NCBI GenBank assembly: GCA_022792035.1
Contig: JAAWAE010000104.1
Span: 1-53,834, forward strand
Source of the DNA: Ruminiclostridium sp.
Lineage (GTDB): Bacteria > Bacillota > Clostridia > Oscillospirales > Oscillospiraceae
Reading direction: 5' to 3'
Length of the DNA stretch: 53,834 bases
The position numbers were made by a program, and so were the translations under genes. Positions 1 through 7,936 of the stretch are shown here, in pieces (position 1 is the stretch's first letter; each line of letters starts with the position of its first letter). Under the pieces are notes generated by a model. It did no database searches and had not been told where the DNA came from. It saw only the letters and a list, made by a program, of their open reading frames with translations.

Positions 1-1076
1 ACCCGGTCAAAGCCCCGGACGGCGAACTTGTTGCGGTGGTAGGCGATGTCGGCGGCGAAGTAGGTATCGAAACCGTTGGCCCGGCGCAGCACGTCGTCCT
101 TCAAATCCAACTTGTCCACTTGCTTCTGGCTCTTGCCCTCGGCCAGATATTTTTGCTTCAAAAGCGCCGTGGTGTTCAGCCACAGAGCCCCGTCCTTCTC
201 GTAGGTCCAACCCTTTTGGGTCAGCAGGTCCACGGTCTCGGCCACATAGCCGCTCTCGTGGAGGGAGGATTCCAGGAACCACTGGTCGTACTCGATGCCG
301 TAGCGGCGCAGGTCCTCCTTCATCTTGGGGATGTTCCGCTCCAGACCGAAGGCCGCCAGGGCCTCCAGACGCTCCGCCTCGGGCTTTTCCAAATAAGCGT
401 CCCCGTGAAGCTCGTAAAACGCCTTTGCCAAGGCCCGGATATCCTCCCCGTGGTACCCGTCCTCGGGGAAGGGGACCGCCTGCTCCCCCTGGATACACTG
501 TAAGTACCGGGCCTGGAGGGAGACGGCAAACTTGTTGATCTGGTTGCCGGCGTCGTTGACGTAAAATTCCTTCCAGGTGTCATAGCCGTCCCGCCGGAAC
601 ACGTTGGCCAGGGTGTCCCCCAGCACGCCTCCCCGGGCGTTGCCCATGTGCATGGGACCGGTGGGGTTGGCGGAGACGAACTCCACCATGACTTTCTTTC
701 CCTGTCCCTCCTGGCTCTGGCCATAGGTGTCCCCGGCGGCTTCGATCTCCGCCAGCACGTCCCCGTACCACTTGGGGCCCAGGCGGAAGTTCATGAACCC
801 AGGCCCGGCCAGCTCCACGGAGGCAAAGATGGTCTGGGACAGGTCCATATGCGCCGCCAAGGTCTCGGCCAGCTCCCGGGGTTTCTGTTTCAGGGACTTC
901 GCCATCGCCATGGCGATGGAGGAGGCATAGTCGCCGTTCTGGGGGTCTTTGGGGATCTCCACGGTGCCCTTCAGTTCCGCCCCGGCGGGAAGCAGACCCG
1001 CCTGGGCCGCGGCGTCATAGGCCGCGGCCGTCAGGACGCGGACCTGCTCTTTTGCAGATTGGATCAAATTCGCCAT
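1..1076 (-). CDS. argS: Arginyl-tRNA synthetase, C-terminal part beyond window
   Basis: Charges tRNA-Arg with arginine in the cytoplasm (class I aminoacyl-tRNA synthetase). About 358 codons are present and the reading frame runs off the left edge, so the anticodon-binding domain is missing here. The N-terminal additional domain is followed by the class I signature region FVSANPTGPMHMGNARG at about residues 131-147, in which HMGN is the HIGH-type motif. The start ATG at 1076-1074 is preceded by GAGGAAGAG. It lies 26 bp after the stop of the DUF1934 gene, so the two form one operon, the same neighbourhood as ywiB-argS in Bacillus. Identification is firm. Confidence 0.96.
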   Translation of the reverse strand, partial: MANLIQSAKEQVRVLTAAAYDAAAQAGLLPAGAELKGTVEIPKDPQNGDYASSIAMAMAKSLKQKPRELAETLAAHMDLSQTIFASVELAGPGFMNFRLGPKWYGDVLAEIEAAGDTYGQSQEGQGKKVMVEFVSANPTGPMHMGNARGGVLGDTLANVFRRDGYDTWKEFYVNDAGNQINKFAVSLQARYLQCIQGEQAVPFPEDGYHGEDIRALAKAFYELHGDAYLEKPEAERLEALAAFGLERNIPKMKEDLRRYGIEYDQWFLESSLHESGYVAETVDLLTQKGWTYEKDGALWLNTTALLKQKYLAEGKSQKQVDKLDLKDDVLRRANGFDTYFAADIAYHRNKFAVRGFDR

Positions 1077-1102
1077 ATCGCTCTTCCTCGTTTTTCTACT
1101 TG

Positions 1103-1564
1103 TTATAGGGTCGTCTGCTGTCCCAGACCGCCTGTCTGGGGTTCGGAGACGTGGATCTGGAAAAAATTCTCACCCAGACGCTGGTCTTCCACGTCCAGGG
1201 TATAACGGATCTCCAGGTCTCCGCCGCTCTGGTCCAGGTCGGCCTTGGCGGTGCGGGTCTGGACCTGGAGGGTCAGGCCGCCGTAGGGGGTGTCGTAGAG
1301 AGAGATGTGCCGCAGGCCCTTTTGAAAGACCATTTCGGAGTTCAAGGTCCCCTCCCGGTGGAGGGTGATCTTGTCCTTTTGGACGCGGAAGGTGGTGGTG
1401 GTGCCCTCCAGGCCCGTAAGCTCGCTTTCTTCGTAGCGCAGGGTGTAGCCATCCTCCTGGGCGCCCAGGGTGCCCTGGGTCATCAGCTCCATGACGTCAT
1501 CCTCCCCGCCGACGGGGCGCTGGACCGCGCGGATTGATAGGATGACTGGTTTTTCCATGTCCAT
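1103..1564 (-). CDS. DUF1934 family beta-barrel protein (YwiB-like)
   Basis: A 153-aa protein with many alternating beta-strand stretches. The family (DUF1934, YwiB of Bacillus) has a calycin-like barrel fold and no settled function. The start at 1564 (MDMEKPVIL) is chosen because GGAGG lies 9 bases upstream; a longer frame to 1639 would begin inside the promoter. The gene sits directly upstream of argS, as in Bacillus. The family is supported by pattern and position; the biochemical role is unknown. Confidence 0.82.
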   Translation of the reverse strand: MDMEKPVILSIRAVQRPVGGEDDVMELMTQGTLGAQEDGYTLRYEESELTGLEGTTTTFRVQKDKITLHREGTLNSEMVFQKGLRHISLYDTPYGGLTLQVQTRTAKADLDQSGGDLEIRYTLDVEDQRLGENFFQIHVSEPQTGGLGQQTTL

Positions 1565-1618
1565 CGTTTCATGCCTCCACTGCACGTTATAGTTTTGGTC
1601 TTCGCGCAAATGCAAGTT

Positions 1619-1647
1619 ATTATACATGATTCGTCCCACTTTGTCTA
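1619..1647 (-). promoter_or_regulatory. Sigma-A promoter for ywiB-argS
   Basis: On the minus strand: -35 TAGACA (1647-1642), 17-bp spacer, -10 TATAAT (1624-1619). It lies about 55 bp upstream of the chosen DUF1934 start. Confidence 0.8.
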
Positions 1648-1692
1648 GTTGTTTGCGGGACGGTTGTGGAGCGCCTTGACGTGAAATATACG

Positions 1693-1721
1693 TTGCGAAA
1701 ACAACCTGCTGGGTGTATAAT
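1693..1721 (+). promoter_or_regulatory. Possible plus-strand promoter, antisense to the XRE gene
   Basis: TTGCGA, 17-bp spacer, TATAAT (1716-1721). No plus-strand gene follows within 350 bp. Transcription from it would run antisense across the small XRE gene 1747-2007. It could be a chance match. Confidence 0.4.
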
Positions 1722-1746
1722 ATTAACCATATACAAATAGGGAGGG

Positions 1747-2007
1747 TTAGTCATCTTCCGATTCATCATCAAATGAGTAGTTATTCAAGGCGTCAAAATC
1801 AAGGAATTCCGCGACAGTTAGGCTGAACGCCGTTGCAATCTTGTGCAGCGTTTTTATTCGTGGGTCAAACGTATGTTTGTTCATAATGTTATCCAGCGTT
1901 GAATAGCTGACGCCACTCATTTGAGACAGCTGATAAATCGTAAGACCTCTCGCTTTACAGAGCGATAGGATTCTATTGACAAGAAGATTTGAATATCTAT
2001 CGCCCAT
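1747..2007 (-). CDS. Small XRE-family transcriptional regulator
   Basis: An 86-aa cytoplasmic helix-turn-helix protein: the HTH spans about residues 8-65 with the typical pattern GLTIYQLSQMSGVSYSTLDN, followed by an acidic tail (DDESEDD). The start at 2007 (MGDRYSN) is preceded by AGGGTGG; the longer open frame to 2133 overlaps the divergent gene and is not used. It is divergently placed against the SLOG gene at 2133, with a perfect inverted repeat (2079-2098) between them, which may be its operator. The target is unknown. Confidence 0.85.
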   Translation of the reverse strand: MGDRYSNLLVNRILSLCKARGLTIYQLSQMSGVSYSTLDNIMNKHTFDPRIKTLHKIATAFSLTVAEFLDFDALNNYSFDDESEDD

Positions 2008-2078
2008 CGTTACCACCCTGCTATCACTGAAACCTACCTTGCGGTAGTTTTTCCATGGTAGCAGTAAAAAAACCCCAC

Positions 2079-2098
2079 TATACCCGTATTCGGGTATA
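2079..2098. promoter_or_regulatory. Palindrome in divergent intergenic region (operator candidate)
   Basis: TATACCCG, 4-bp spacer, CGGGTATA: an 8+8 perfect inverted repeat between the divergent XRE gene and the SLOG gene. The right arm contains a TATAAC hexamer that could act as a plus-strand -10. Binding by the neighbouring XRE protein is inference. Confidence 0.5.
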
Positions 2099-2132
2099 AC
2101 GTGGAACCTTATGCCAAGGAGCGCTGTAAACA

Positions 2133-2672
2133 ATGGAGAAAAATACTTGCGCCTTCACCGGCCACCGCCCCAAGAGCTTCCCCTGGAAGTACGACGAGAC
2201 CGCCCCAGGCTGCGTCCAGCTCAAAGAGGCCCTGTTCGCCCAGATCAAAATCCTGGTAGACCGGGGGATCACGGATTTTTTGTCCGGCATGGCCCAGGGC
2301 GTGGACCTCTGGTGCGCCCGGGCAGTCCTGGCCCTCCGGGCCAAAAACCCAAACCTCCGGCTCCACTGCATCCTCCCCTGCCAGGGACAGGAGGACAAGT
2401 GGCCCGCCGCGATGCAGGAGCAGTACCGCTCCATCCTGCAGCGGGCCGATGAGGTGCTTTGTCTGCAGGAGGAGTACAGCGACGATTGCATGGCCAAGCG
2501 CAATCGCCACTTGGTGGACCACGCCGCCGTCCTGCTGGCGGTCTACAACGGCACCCGGCGAAGCGGGACAGGGATGACCCTGCGCTACGCCCAGCGGCAG
2601 GGGCGGGAGATTTTCATCCTGGATCCCATCAGCAGGGGGATGACGCGGATTCGACCCGCTTCGGGACAATGA
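2133..2672 (+). CDS. SLOG-family DUF1273 protein (YpsA-like)
   Basis: A 179-aa Rossmann-like protein of the SLOG superfamily, related to DprA/LOG proteins that bind nucleotides or nucleotide-derived ligands. Family marks visible: FTGHRP near the N-terminus (residues 8-13), SGMAQGVD at about 51-58, and KRNRHLVDHA followed by YNG...SGT in the C-terminal half. Bacillus YpsA influences cell division and stress responses; whether that holds here is unknown. It stands alone between the divergent XRE gene and a terminator, so it looks like a one-gene unit possibly controlled by the neighbouring regulator. Confidence 0.85.
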   Translation: MEKNTCAFTGHRPKSFPWKYDETAPGCVQLKEALFAQIKILVDRGITDFLSGMAQGVDLWCARAVLALRAKNPNLRLHCILPCQGQEDKWPAAMQEQYRSILQRADEVLCLQEEYSDDCMAKRNRHLVDHAAVLLAVYNGTRRSGTGMTLRYAQRQGREIFILDPISRGMTRIRPASGQ

Positions 2673-2683
2673 GACAGGCCCAG

Positions 2684-2726
2684 GGGACGGACTTTTCCAG
2701 TGCAGGAGAAGGCCCGTCCCTTTTTT
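2684..2726 (+). terminator. Terminator after the SLOG gene
   Basis: Stem GGGACGG (2684-2690) with CCGTCCC (2714-2720), additional inner pairing CTTTTCC/GGAGAAG, then T6. Confidence 0.8.
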
Positions 2727-2735
2727 GCGCAATCC

Positions 2736-2764
2736 TTGCCAGAACTGCGTCTTTTTGCTATAAT
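2736..2764 (+). promoter_or_regulatory. Sigma-A promoter of the M50-scpAB-ytfJ operon
   Basis: TTGCCA (2736-2741), 17-bp spacer, TATAAT (2759-2764), about 100 bp before the M50 protease start. Confidence 0.85.
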
Positions 2765-2864
2765 AGTACCATCCGATCCCAAGCGATCCCAAAACACGAG
2801 ACCTGCGTCCAGACGGTCTGAACTGCTCTGGATTCAGGCATACTATTCTAAAAGGAGGGGACCT

Positions 2865-3563
2865 ATGGGTGTAGTTTCCCAACTGTCCAATGGCATCGAC
2901 TGGTCCGGGATGGGGGCGATGGTTCTGCGCATCGCGGCGGTGCTGCTGTGTCTGGTGGTCCACGAGGTCTTTCACGGCCTGGCGGCCTATCGGCTGGGGG
3001 ACCCCACTGCCAAGCTCAACCACCGGCTTTCCCTCAACCCCCTGCGTCATCTGGACCCCTTCGGCCTTTTGATGATGGCCACGGTGGGCTTCGGCTGGGC
3101 CAAGCCGGTGCCGGTGGACCCCCGGTATTTCAAAAACCCCAAGGGGGGCATGGCCATTACCGCCCTGGCGGGGCCGGCCTCCAACTTCGTGATGGCCTAT
3201 CTCTCGGCCCTGGTGTGCAGCGGGGTCATCGCCGCCATGGCGGTGAAGGGGGAGACCGCGGGGCTTTCCATCGCCTTGGAGTTCTTCCGCCTGCTGCTGC
3301 TGCTGAACATCGGCCTGGGCATTTTCAATCTGATCCCCTTCCCGCCTCTGGACGGGTCCAAGGTGGTGGCGATGTTCCTGCCGGACCGGGCCTATCTGCG
3401 CTGGATGCAGCTGGAACGCTATGGGATGTTCCTGCTGATGCTGGTGCTGTGGATGGGTTGGCTCGATGGCTTTCTGGACACCGCCCGGACGGGGGTGCTC
3501 AACTGGATGCTGGAGCATTCCCTGTTCGTGTACAACGGCGTATTGGACCTGCTGCTGAGGTAA
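2865..3563 (+). CDS. Site-2 protease family (M50) membrane protein
   Basis: A 232-aa integral membrane zinc metalloprotease. The zinc motif HEVFH (HExxH) sits in the first hydrophobic helix at about residues 36-40, and the second zinc-ligand motif appears as NLIPFPPLDGSK at about residues 158-169. At least four hydrophobic segments are visible. The start ATG at 2865 has an AAAGGAGGGG ribosome site; an open frame upstream to 2700 overlaps the promoter and is ignored. It lies 4 bp before scpA, a common pairing in Clostridia. The substrate is not known, and this is the short YwhC-like type rather than RseP, because no PDZ domain is present. Confidence 0.9.
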   Translation: MGVVSQLSNGIDWSGMGAMVLRIAAVLLCLVVHEVFHGLAAYRLGDPTAKLNHRLSLNPLRHLDPFGLLMMATVGFGWAKPVPVDPRYFKNPKGGMAITALAGPASNFVMAYLSALVCSGVIAAMAVKGETAGLSIALEFFRLLLLLNIGLGIFNLIPFPPLDGSKVVAMFLPDRAYLRWMQLERYGMFLLMLVLWMGWLDGFLDTARTGVLNWMLEHSLFVYNGVLDLLLR

Positions 3564-3567
3564 GGCC

Positions 3568-4359
3568 ATGGAACGACCGGTCTATCACATCCCCGGCGCG
3601 GTGCGGGAGAAGCAGGAGGCCCGGGATTTTGTCGGCCCCCTGGACCTGATCCTCCACCTGCTGCGCAAGGACAAGATCGCCATCCGGGACATCCCCCTGG
3701 CGGAGATCCTGCGGCAGTATCTGGACTGGATGTCCGCCCGGGAGCGCCTTGACTTAGAGGTGGCGGGGGAGTTCATCGCCATGGCCTCCCAGCTGATGTA
3801 TCTGAAGACCCGGATGCTCCTGGCCGAGGAGGATCAGGAGGCCCTGTCGGAGATGGAGGCCCTCATCGCCTCCCTGGAGGAGCGGGAGCGCCGGGAGAGT
3901 TTTATCCGGCTGCAGGAGGTCCTGCCCCAGCTGGAGGCGCAGAGCGGCCGGGACAGTTTTACCAAGGGCCCCGAGGCAAAGTTCCTGCAGCGGGTGTACC
4001 GCTACGAGCATAAGAAAGAGGACCTGACGGCGGCGGTGCTGGCCTGGCAGGCCCGAAAGGAGGCGGACCGCCCTCCCGACGGCCGTCTCCTGCGCCGCAC
4101 TGTCCGCCCGGAGCCTTATCGGGTGGAGGAAAAACTCCGCCAGCTTTTGGAGGACCTGGAGCAGGAGGGGGAGACCACGCTGACCTCTCTGGTGAAGCGC
4201 AGCGAGAGCCGCTCCGAGGTAACGGCGGTGTTTTTGGCCCTGCTGCAGCTGTGCCGGGAGGGGCGGGTCCATGTGGCGGGGACCATGGAGGACCCGGCCA
4301 TCTCCCTGCGTCCGGGGGAGGACGAGAAGGAAGGAGGGGGAGCCGATGGAGGAAGCTAG
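3568..4359 (+). CDS. scpA: Segregation and condensation protein A
   Basis: The kleisin subunit of the SMC-ScpAB condensin, which organises and segregates the chromosome. At 263 aa it has the usual family length. The N-terminal part carries the family signature FVGPLDLILHLLRKDKI (residues 21-37), the middle is charged and helical, and the C-terminus is a winged helix (LTSLVKRSESRSEVTAVFLA). It overlaps scpB by 14 bp, implying translational coupling. Confidence 0.95.
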   Translation: MERPVYHIPGAVREKQEARDFVGPLDLILHLLRKDKIAIRDIPLAEILRQYLDWMSARERLDLEVAGEFIAMASQLMYLKTRMLLAEEDQEALSEMEALIASLEERERRESFIRLQEVLPQLEAQSGRDSFTKGPEAKFLQRVYRYEHKKEDLTAAVLAWQARKEADRPPDGRLLRRTVRPEPYRVEEKLRQLLEDLEQEGETTLTSLVKRSESRSEVTAVFLALLQLCREGRVHVAGTMEDPAISLRPGEDEKEGGGADGGS

Positions 4360-4885
4360 ACGGACAGCAGGGATCGAGGCCATCCTCTTTGCCCTGGGGG
4401 CCCCGGTGACCACCCAGCGTCTGGCCCAGGCCCTGGCGTGTACGGAAGAGGAGGTCCGGCAGAGCTGCCAAACCCTGTCGGAGACCTGGGAGGCCCAGGG
4501 CCGGGGCATCCGCCTGGTGCGCTTGGAGGAGAGCTGGCAGTTGGTTTCCGCCCCGGAGTGGGGGGAGGTCATCCGGGCCATGCTGGCGCGCAAGCGGCCG
4601 GATAAACTCTCCCCGGCGGCCCTGGAGACCCTGGCGGTGGCGGCGTATTTTCAGCCGGTGACCCGGGTGTACATCGACCAGGTCCGGGGGGTGGATTCCT
4701 CCCACTCCCTGACGCTGCTGCTGGAGCGGGAGCTCATCGAGCCCTGCGGGACCCTGGAGGCCCCGGGACGGCCCCGGCTCTACCGCACCACGCCGGCCTT
4801 CCTGCGCACCTTTGGCCTGGAGAGCCTGGAGGACCTGCCGCCTCTGCCCGAGGCGGTGGAGGAGAGGGGAGGCGAGGGCTTATGA
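4346..4885 (+). CDS. scpB: Segregation and condensation protein B
   Basis: Winged-helix partner of ScpA in the SMC complex, 179 aa. Two tandem winged-helix domains: residues 1-80 (GIEAILFALGAPVT) and 85-155 (LSPAALETLAVAAYFQPVTR, then LYRTTPAFLRTFGL). The start ATG at 4346 follows GGAGGGGG inside the scpA 3' end; the in-frame extension to 4271 lies in scpA and has no ribosome site. The stop overlaps the next gene by ATGA. Confidence 0.95.
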   Translation: MEEARRTAGIEAILFALGAPVTTQRLAQALACTEEEVRQSCQTLSETWEAQGRGIRLVRLEESWQLVSAPEWGEVIRAMLARKRPDKLSPAALETLAVAAYFQPVTRVYIDQVRGVDSSHSLTLLLERELIEPCGTLEAPGRPRLYRTTPAFLRTFGLESLEDLPPLPEAVEERGGEGL

Positions 4886-5502
4886 CGGGCTGGATCGTAT
4901 TGCTGATCCTGGTCCTGCTGCTGGTGCTTCTGAGCCAGCTGCCCCTTGGGGTCCGCCTGCACTACGACGCTGAGGGATTTTTGGTCAAAGTCCGGGCAGG
5001 CGTGCTGACCTTCCGGGTCTACCCCCTGAAAAAGAAGAAGCCGAAGAAGGAGAAGAAACCCAAGAAAGAGAAAACCCCTCAGCCCAAGCCGGACCGCAAG
5101 GCCCTCTGGCCCCTGCTCCGGGCATTGATCCCGGTGGGGAAGCAGGCCATGGAGAAGATGACGGACCGCCTGCGCATCGATGAGCTGACCGTCCATCTCA
5201 TCTGGACGGAAGAGGACCCCGCCGACGCGGCCATTCACTACGGCTACGCCTGGGCGGCGTCAGAGGCGGGCTTGGCCTTTTTGCAGGCCCGCTTCCCCAT
5301 CCGCCGCCGGGACATCCGTCTGGAGCTGGACTGCCAGCGGGAGGAACCGGAGATCAGCCTGACCCTGGCCCTGTCCGTCAAACTGGGACAGCTGCTGGCG
5401 GTGGGCATCCCCGCGGGGATGCAGGCGCTGCGGGTTTTTCTGGACGATCGAAAGGAACGCAAAGCGTCCGGTGAGGCGGCCCTTGCCGGGGAGCAGACAT
5501 GA
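4882..5502 (+). CDS. DUF2953 membrane-anchored protein
   Basis: A 206-aa protein with one N-terminal transmembrane helix (residues 3-23, very Leu/Val rich), a lysine-rich linker (about 50-72, repeated KKPKKEK-like units) and a cytosolic beta-rich domain. The layout matches DUF2953 proteins, which in Clostridia are encoded between scpB and ytfJ as seen here. The function is not established; sporulation-linked conservation is inference from the neighbourhood. The start overlaps the scpB stop (ATGA). Confidence 0.8.
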   Translation: MTGWIVLLILVLLLVLLSQLPLGVRLHYDAEGFLVKVRAGVLTFRVYPLKKKKPKKEKKPKKEKTPQPKPDRKALWPLLRALIPVGKQAMEKMTDRLRIDELTVHLIWTEEDPADAAIHYGYAWAASEAGLAFLQARFPIRRRDIRLELDCQREEPEISLTLALSVKLGQLLAVGIPAGMQALRVFLDDRKERKASGEAALAGEQT

Positions 5503-5514
5503 GAGGAGATCATT

Positions 5515-5928
5515 ATGGAAAACAACCATCCTGTCAATGAACTGATGGCGGAGACCATCCAAAAGATCCGTCAGGCGGTGGACGCCAACACCATGGTGGG
5601 CGAGCCCATCCAGACCGGGGAGGTCACGATTATCCCCGTATCGAAACTCTCCTTCGGCTTCGGCACCGGCGGCTCGGAGGTGGGCGGCAAGAGCCCCAGG
5701 CCCATAGGAGAAAATCCCTTCAGCGGCGGCGGCGGCGCGGGGGTGAAGGTGACCCCGGTGTGCTTTTTGGTGGTCACCGGGACCAACGTCAAGGTCCTGC
5801 CCACGGCCCCCTATCCGGAGAACAGCATCGACCGCATTCTGGACATGATCCCCGGCGCGGTGGAAAAAATTGGTGATTTTTTCGAGAGCAGGAAGGAAAA
5901 AGACCCGGAGAAAGAGGATAAAGTCTGA
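5515..5928 (+). CDS. ytfJ: GerW/YtfJ family spore protein
   Basis: A 137-aa protein of the GerW family, needed in Bacillus for normal spore germination. Visible marks: the N-terminal helix ending MVGEPIQTGEVTIIPVSK (about residues 27-44), a glycine-rich middle (FGFGTGGSEVGGK, then SGGGGAGVKVTPVCFLV) and a charged C-terminal tail. The ribosome site GAGGAGAT lies before ATG 5515. The DUF2953 gene lies 12 bp upstream and a dacB-type gene downstream, so a sporulation role is consistent. Confidence 0.9.
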   Translation: MENNHPVNELMAETIQKIRQAVDANTMVGEPIQTGEVTIIPVSKLSFGFGTGGSEVGGKSPRPIGENPFSGGGGAGVKVTPVCFLVVTGTNVKVLPTAPYPENSIDRILDMIPGAVEKIGDFFESRKEKDPEKEDKV

Positions 5929-5935
5929 CCATCTG

Positions 5936-5983
5936 CCCCATACTTTAAGTGGTCACAGCTTCGTGATACTACTTAATATGGGG
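5936..5983 (+). promoter_or_regulatory. Hairpin covering the ribosome site of the dacB-type gene
   Basis: CCCCATA (5936-5942) plus TTAAGT (5945-5950) pair with ACTTAATATGGGG (5971-5983), giving 13 bp with a 2-nt bulge and an inner TCAC/GTGA step. The G-run 5980-5985 is also the only Shine-Dalgarno candidate for the TTG start at 5992. No T-tract follows, so a terminator is less likely than a translation-control or RNA-stability element. Confidence 0.6.
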
Positions 5984-5991
5984 GGATCTCC

Positions 5992-7116
5992 TTGCGCAAA
6001 CCCTTGCTCTATTTGGGGACGCTGTGCGTCCTGCTCTCCACGCTCTGTGTCCCGGCCCTGGCGGCCGGCCCCAGCGTCTCCGCCGCCTCCGCCGTGCTCA
6101 TGGACGCGGAGAGCGGACGGCTGCTCTACGCCCTGGACGAGAACACGCCCCGGCCCATCGCCAGCACCACCAAACTCATGACCGCCTTGGTGGCGGCGGA
6201 GTGCCTGGAGGATCTGAACCAGACGGTAACCATCCGGCGGGAGTGGACCGGCATCGAGGGTACCTCCCTCTACCTGCGCCCCGGGGAGCAGCTCCGCGCC
6301 CAGACCCTGCTCTATGGCCTGCTGCTCCACTCCGGCAACGACGCGGCAGTGGCCCTGGCGGGCTTCTGCGCCGGGGATGTGGAGACCTTCGTGGACTGGA
6401 TGAACCAGCGGGCCCGGGACCTGGGGATGATCCACACCCACTTCTCCGACCCCAACGGGTTAGGGGATGAGAACCACTACGCTTCGGCCCTGGACATGGC
6501 CAGACTGGCGGCGGCCTGCCTGCAGAACGACACCGTGGCCCAGATCGTCGCCACCAAAACCATCACCCTGGAGGGCCGGAGCCTGACCAACCACAATAAA
6601 CTCCTCTGGCGCTACGAGGGCTGTACCGGCATGAAGACCGGCTACACCCGTCAGGCGGGCCGGACCCTGGTCTCCAGCGCCAGCCGGGAGGGACAAGCCC
6701 TGATCTGCGTCACCCTCAACGACGGCAGCGACTGGGCAGACCACGCCGCCCTCCTGGACTACGGTTTCGAGACCTATCCCCGCCGGGTCCTGGCCCAGCA
6801 GGGGGAGGTTTTAGGCAAGGTGCCTGTGGCGGGGAGTTTGCTGCGCAGTCTTACCGCCGCCGCCCGGGATACCGTGGCCTATCCCCTCCAAGAGGGGGAG
6901 CAGGTCACCCGGGAGATCGACCTGCCCCGGCGCATCCAGGCCCCCGTTCAGGAGGGGGAGATCGCCGGGACGGTGCGCTTTCTCCTGGAAGGGCGGGAGA
7001 TCGGCCGAAGCTATCTGGTCTGGACCGGCACTGCCCGCCGGGATGTCACCGGGGACGGGGCGGGTCTGGCCCCCCTGGCCTATCTGCAAACCATCGGGGA
7101 ACAAGAAGGAGAGTGA
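5992..7116 (+). CDS. dacB: D-alanyl-D-alanine carboxypeptidase (DacB/DacF type)
   Basis: A low-molecular-weight penicillin-binding protein (peptidase S11) that trims the terminal D-Ala from peptidoglycan stem peptides outside the membrane. The N-terminal signal peptide (residues 1-25, cleavage near ALAA) is followed by the catalytic motifs STTK (SxxK), SGN (in LLLHSGNDAAVALAG) and KTG (in GMKTGYTRQAG), then a beta-rich PBP5-like C-terminal domain. The start is TTG at 5992; no ATG is in frame nearby. The position after ytfJ and directly before rluB resembles the Bacillus dacB-spmA-spmB-rluB order, but spmA and spmB are absent. A spore-cortex role is inferred. Confidence 0.9.
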   Translation: MRKPLLYLGTLCVLLSTLCVPALAAGPSVSAASAVLMDAESGRLLYALDENTPRPIASTTKLMTALVAAECLEDLNQTVTIRREWTGIEGTSLYLRPGEQLRAQTLLYGLLLHSGNDAAVALAGFCAGDVETFVDWMNQRARDLGMIHTHFSDPNGLGDENHYASALDMARLAAACLQNDTVAQIVATKTITLEGRSLTNHNKLLWRYEGCTGMKTGYTRQAGRTLVSSASREGQALICVTLNDGSDWADHAALLDYGFETYPRRVLAQQGEVLGKVPVAGSLLRSLTAAARDTVAYPLQEGEQVTREIDLPRRIQAPVQEGEIAGTVRFLLEGREIGRSYLVWTGTARRDVTGDGAGLAPLAYLQTIGEQEGE

Positions 7117-7123
7117 GGCGCCC

Positions 7124-7852
7124 ATGGAGGAACGCCTGCAAAAACTCCTCTCCGCGGCGGGAGTCTGCTCCCGCCGGCAGGCGGAGGAATACATAACACA
7201 GGGCCGGGTCTGCATCAATGGCCGCGCCGCCTGCCTGGGGGAGCGGGCGGACCCGGACCGGGACACAGTGACCCTGGACGGCAGGCCCCTCCCCCGCCGG
7301 ACCGGGGCCGCTGCGCTGTTGATGCTCTATAAGCCCCGAGGGGTGGTGACCACCCTGTCCGACGAGAAGGGACGGCGGACGGTGCGGGATCTGCTCCGGG
7401 ACCACCCCGCCCGGGTCTGGCCGGTGGGACGGTTAGATATGGACTCCGAGGGTTTATTGCTGCTCACCGATGACGGCGCCCTCACCAATGCCCTGATTCA
7501 TCCCCGCCACGGCATCGAGAAGGAGTATCTGGTCTGGGTCACAGGCTACCGGGCCGGGGCGGAGCGCCGTCTGGCCGCGCCTATGACTCTGGACGGACAG
7601 GCCCTTCAGCGGGCCGAAGTCTCCCTGGAACGGGCCGGGGAGGGGGAGGCCCTGCTCTCCGTGACCATCCGGGAGGGGAAGAACCGGCAGATCCGCCGGA
7701 TGTGCGCCCAGTGCGGCCTGACGGTGCGCCGGCTCAAGCGGGTCCGGGAGGGCGGATTGAAGCTGGACCCCGGACTGCGGCCCGGTCAGTGGCGCCCTCT
7801 GACCCAGCAGGAGCGGCAGCGTCTGTATCAGACGCTTTCCCTGCAAGAATGA
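7124..7852 (+). CDS. rluB: 23S rRNA pseudouridine synthase RluB/RsuA family
   Basis: Isomerises a uridine in ribosomal RNA. At 242 aa: an S4 RNA-binding domain at residues 1-60 (RLQKLLSAAGVCSRRQAEEY), then the catalytic domain with GRLDMDSEGLLLLTDDG at about residues 107-123, whose aspartate after GRL is the expected catalytic residue, and the family end motif EGKNRQIRRM. ATG 7124 lies 7 bp past the dacB stop. In B. subtilis the equivalent gene follows dacB-spmAB. Confidence 0.93.
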   Translation: MEERLQKLLSAAGVCSRRQAEEYITQGRVCINGRAACLGERADPDRDTVTLDGRPLPRRTGAAALLMLYKPRGVVTTLSDEKGRRTVRDLLRDHPARVWPVGRLDMDSEGLLLLTDDGALTNALIHPRHGIEKEYLVWVTGYRAGAERRLAAPMTLDGQALQRAEVSLERAGEGEALLSVTIREGKNRQIRRMCAQCGLTVRRLKRVREGGLKLDPGLRPGQWRPLTQQERQRLYQTLSLQE

Positions 7853-7866
7853 GAATTTCTTCTTGC
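7843..7866 (+). terminator. Weak stem-loop after rluB
   Basis: GCAAGAA (7843-7849) pairs with TTCTTGC (7860-7866). There is no good T-tract and the right arm overlaps the -35 of the next promoter, so termination is uncertain. Confidence 0.35.
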
Positions 7867-7891
7867 AACAGCGGGGGTTTGGCGTTATAAT
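7863..7891 (+). promoter_or_regulatory. Sigma-A promoter of the RpiR-cmk-plsC-ispH operon
   Basis: TTGCAA (7863-7868), 17-bp spacer, TATAAT (7886-7891), about 45 bp before ATG 7937. Confidence 0.85.
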
Positions 7892-7936
7892 ACGGAAAAG
7901 AAGACGGAACGACAGGATGCAAGCGGAGGAGAGACC

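Noticed and set aside
2109-3569. 486-aa minus-strand open frame opposite the SLOG and M50 genes
   Set aside because: Low-complexity shadow crossing two real genes, a terminator and a promoter on the other strand.
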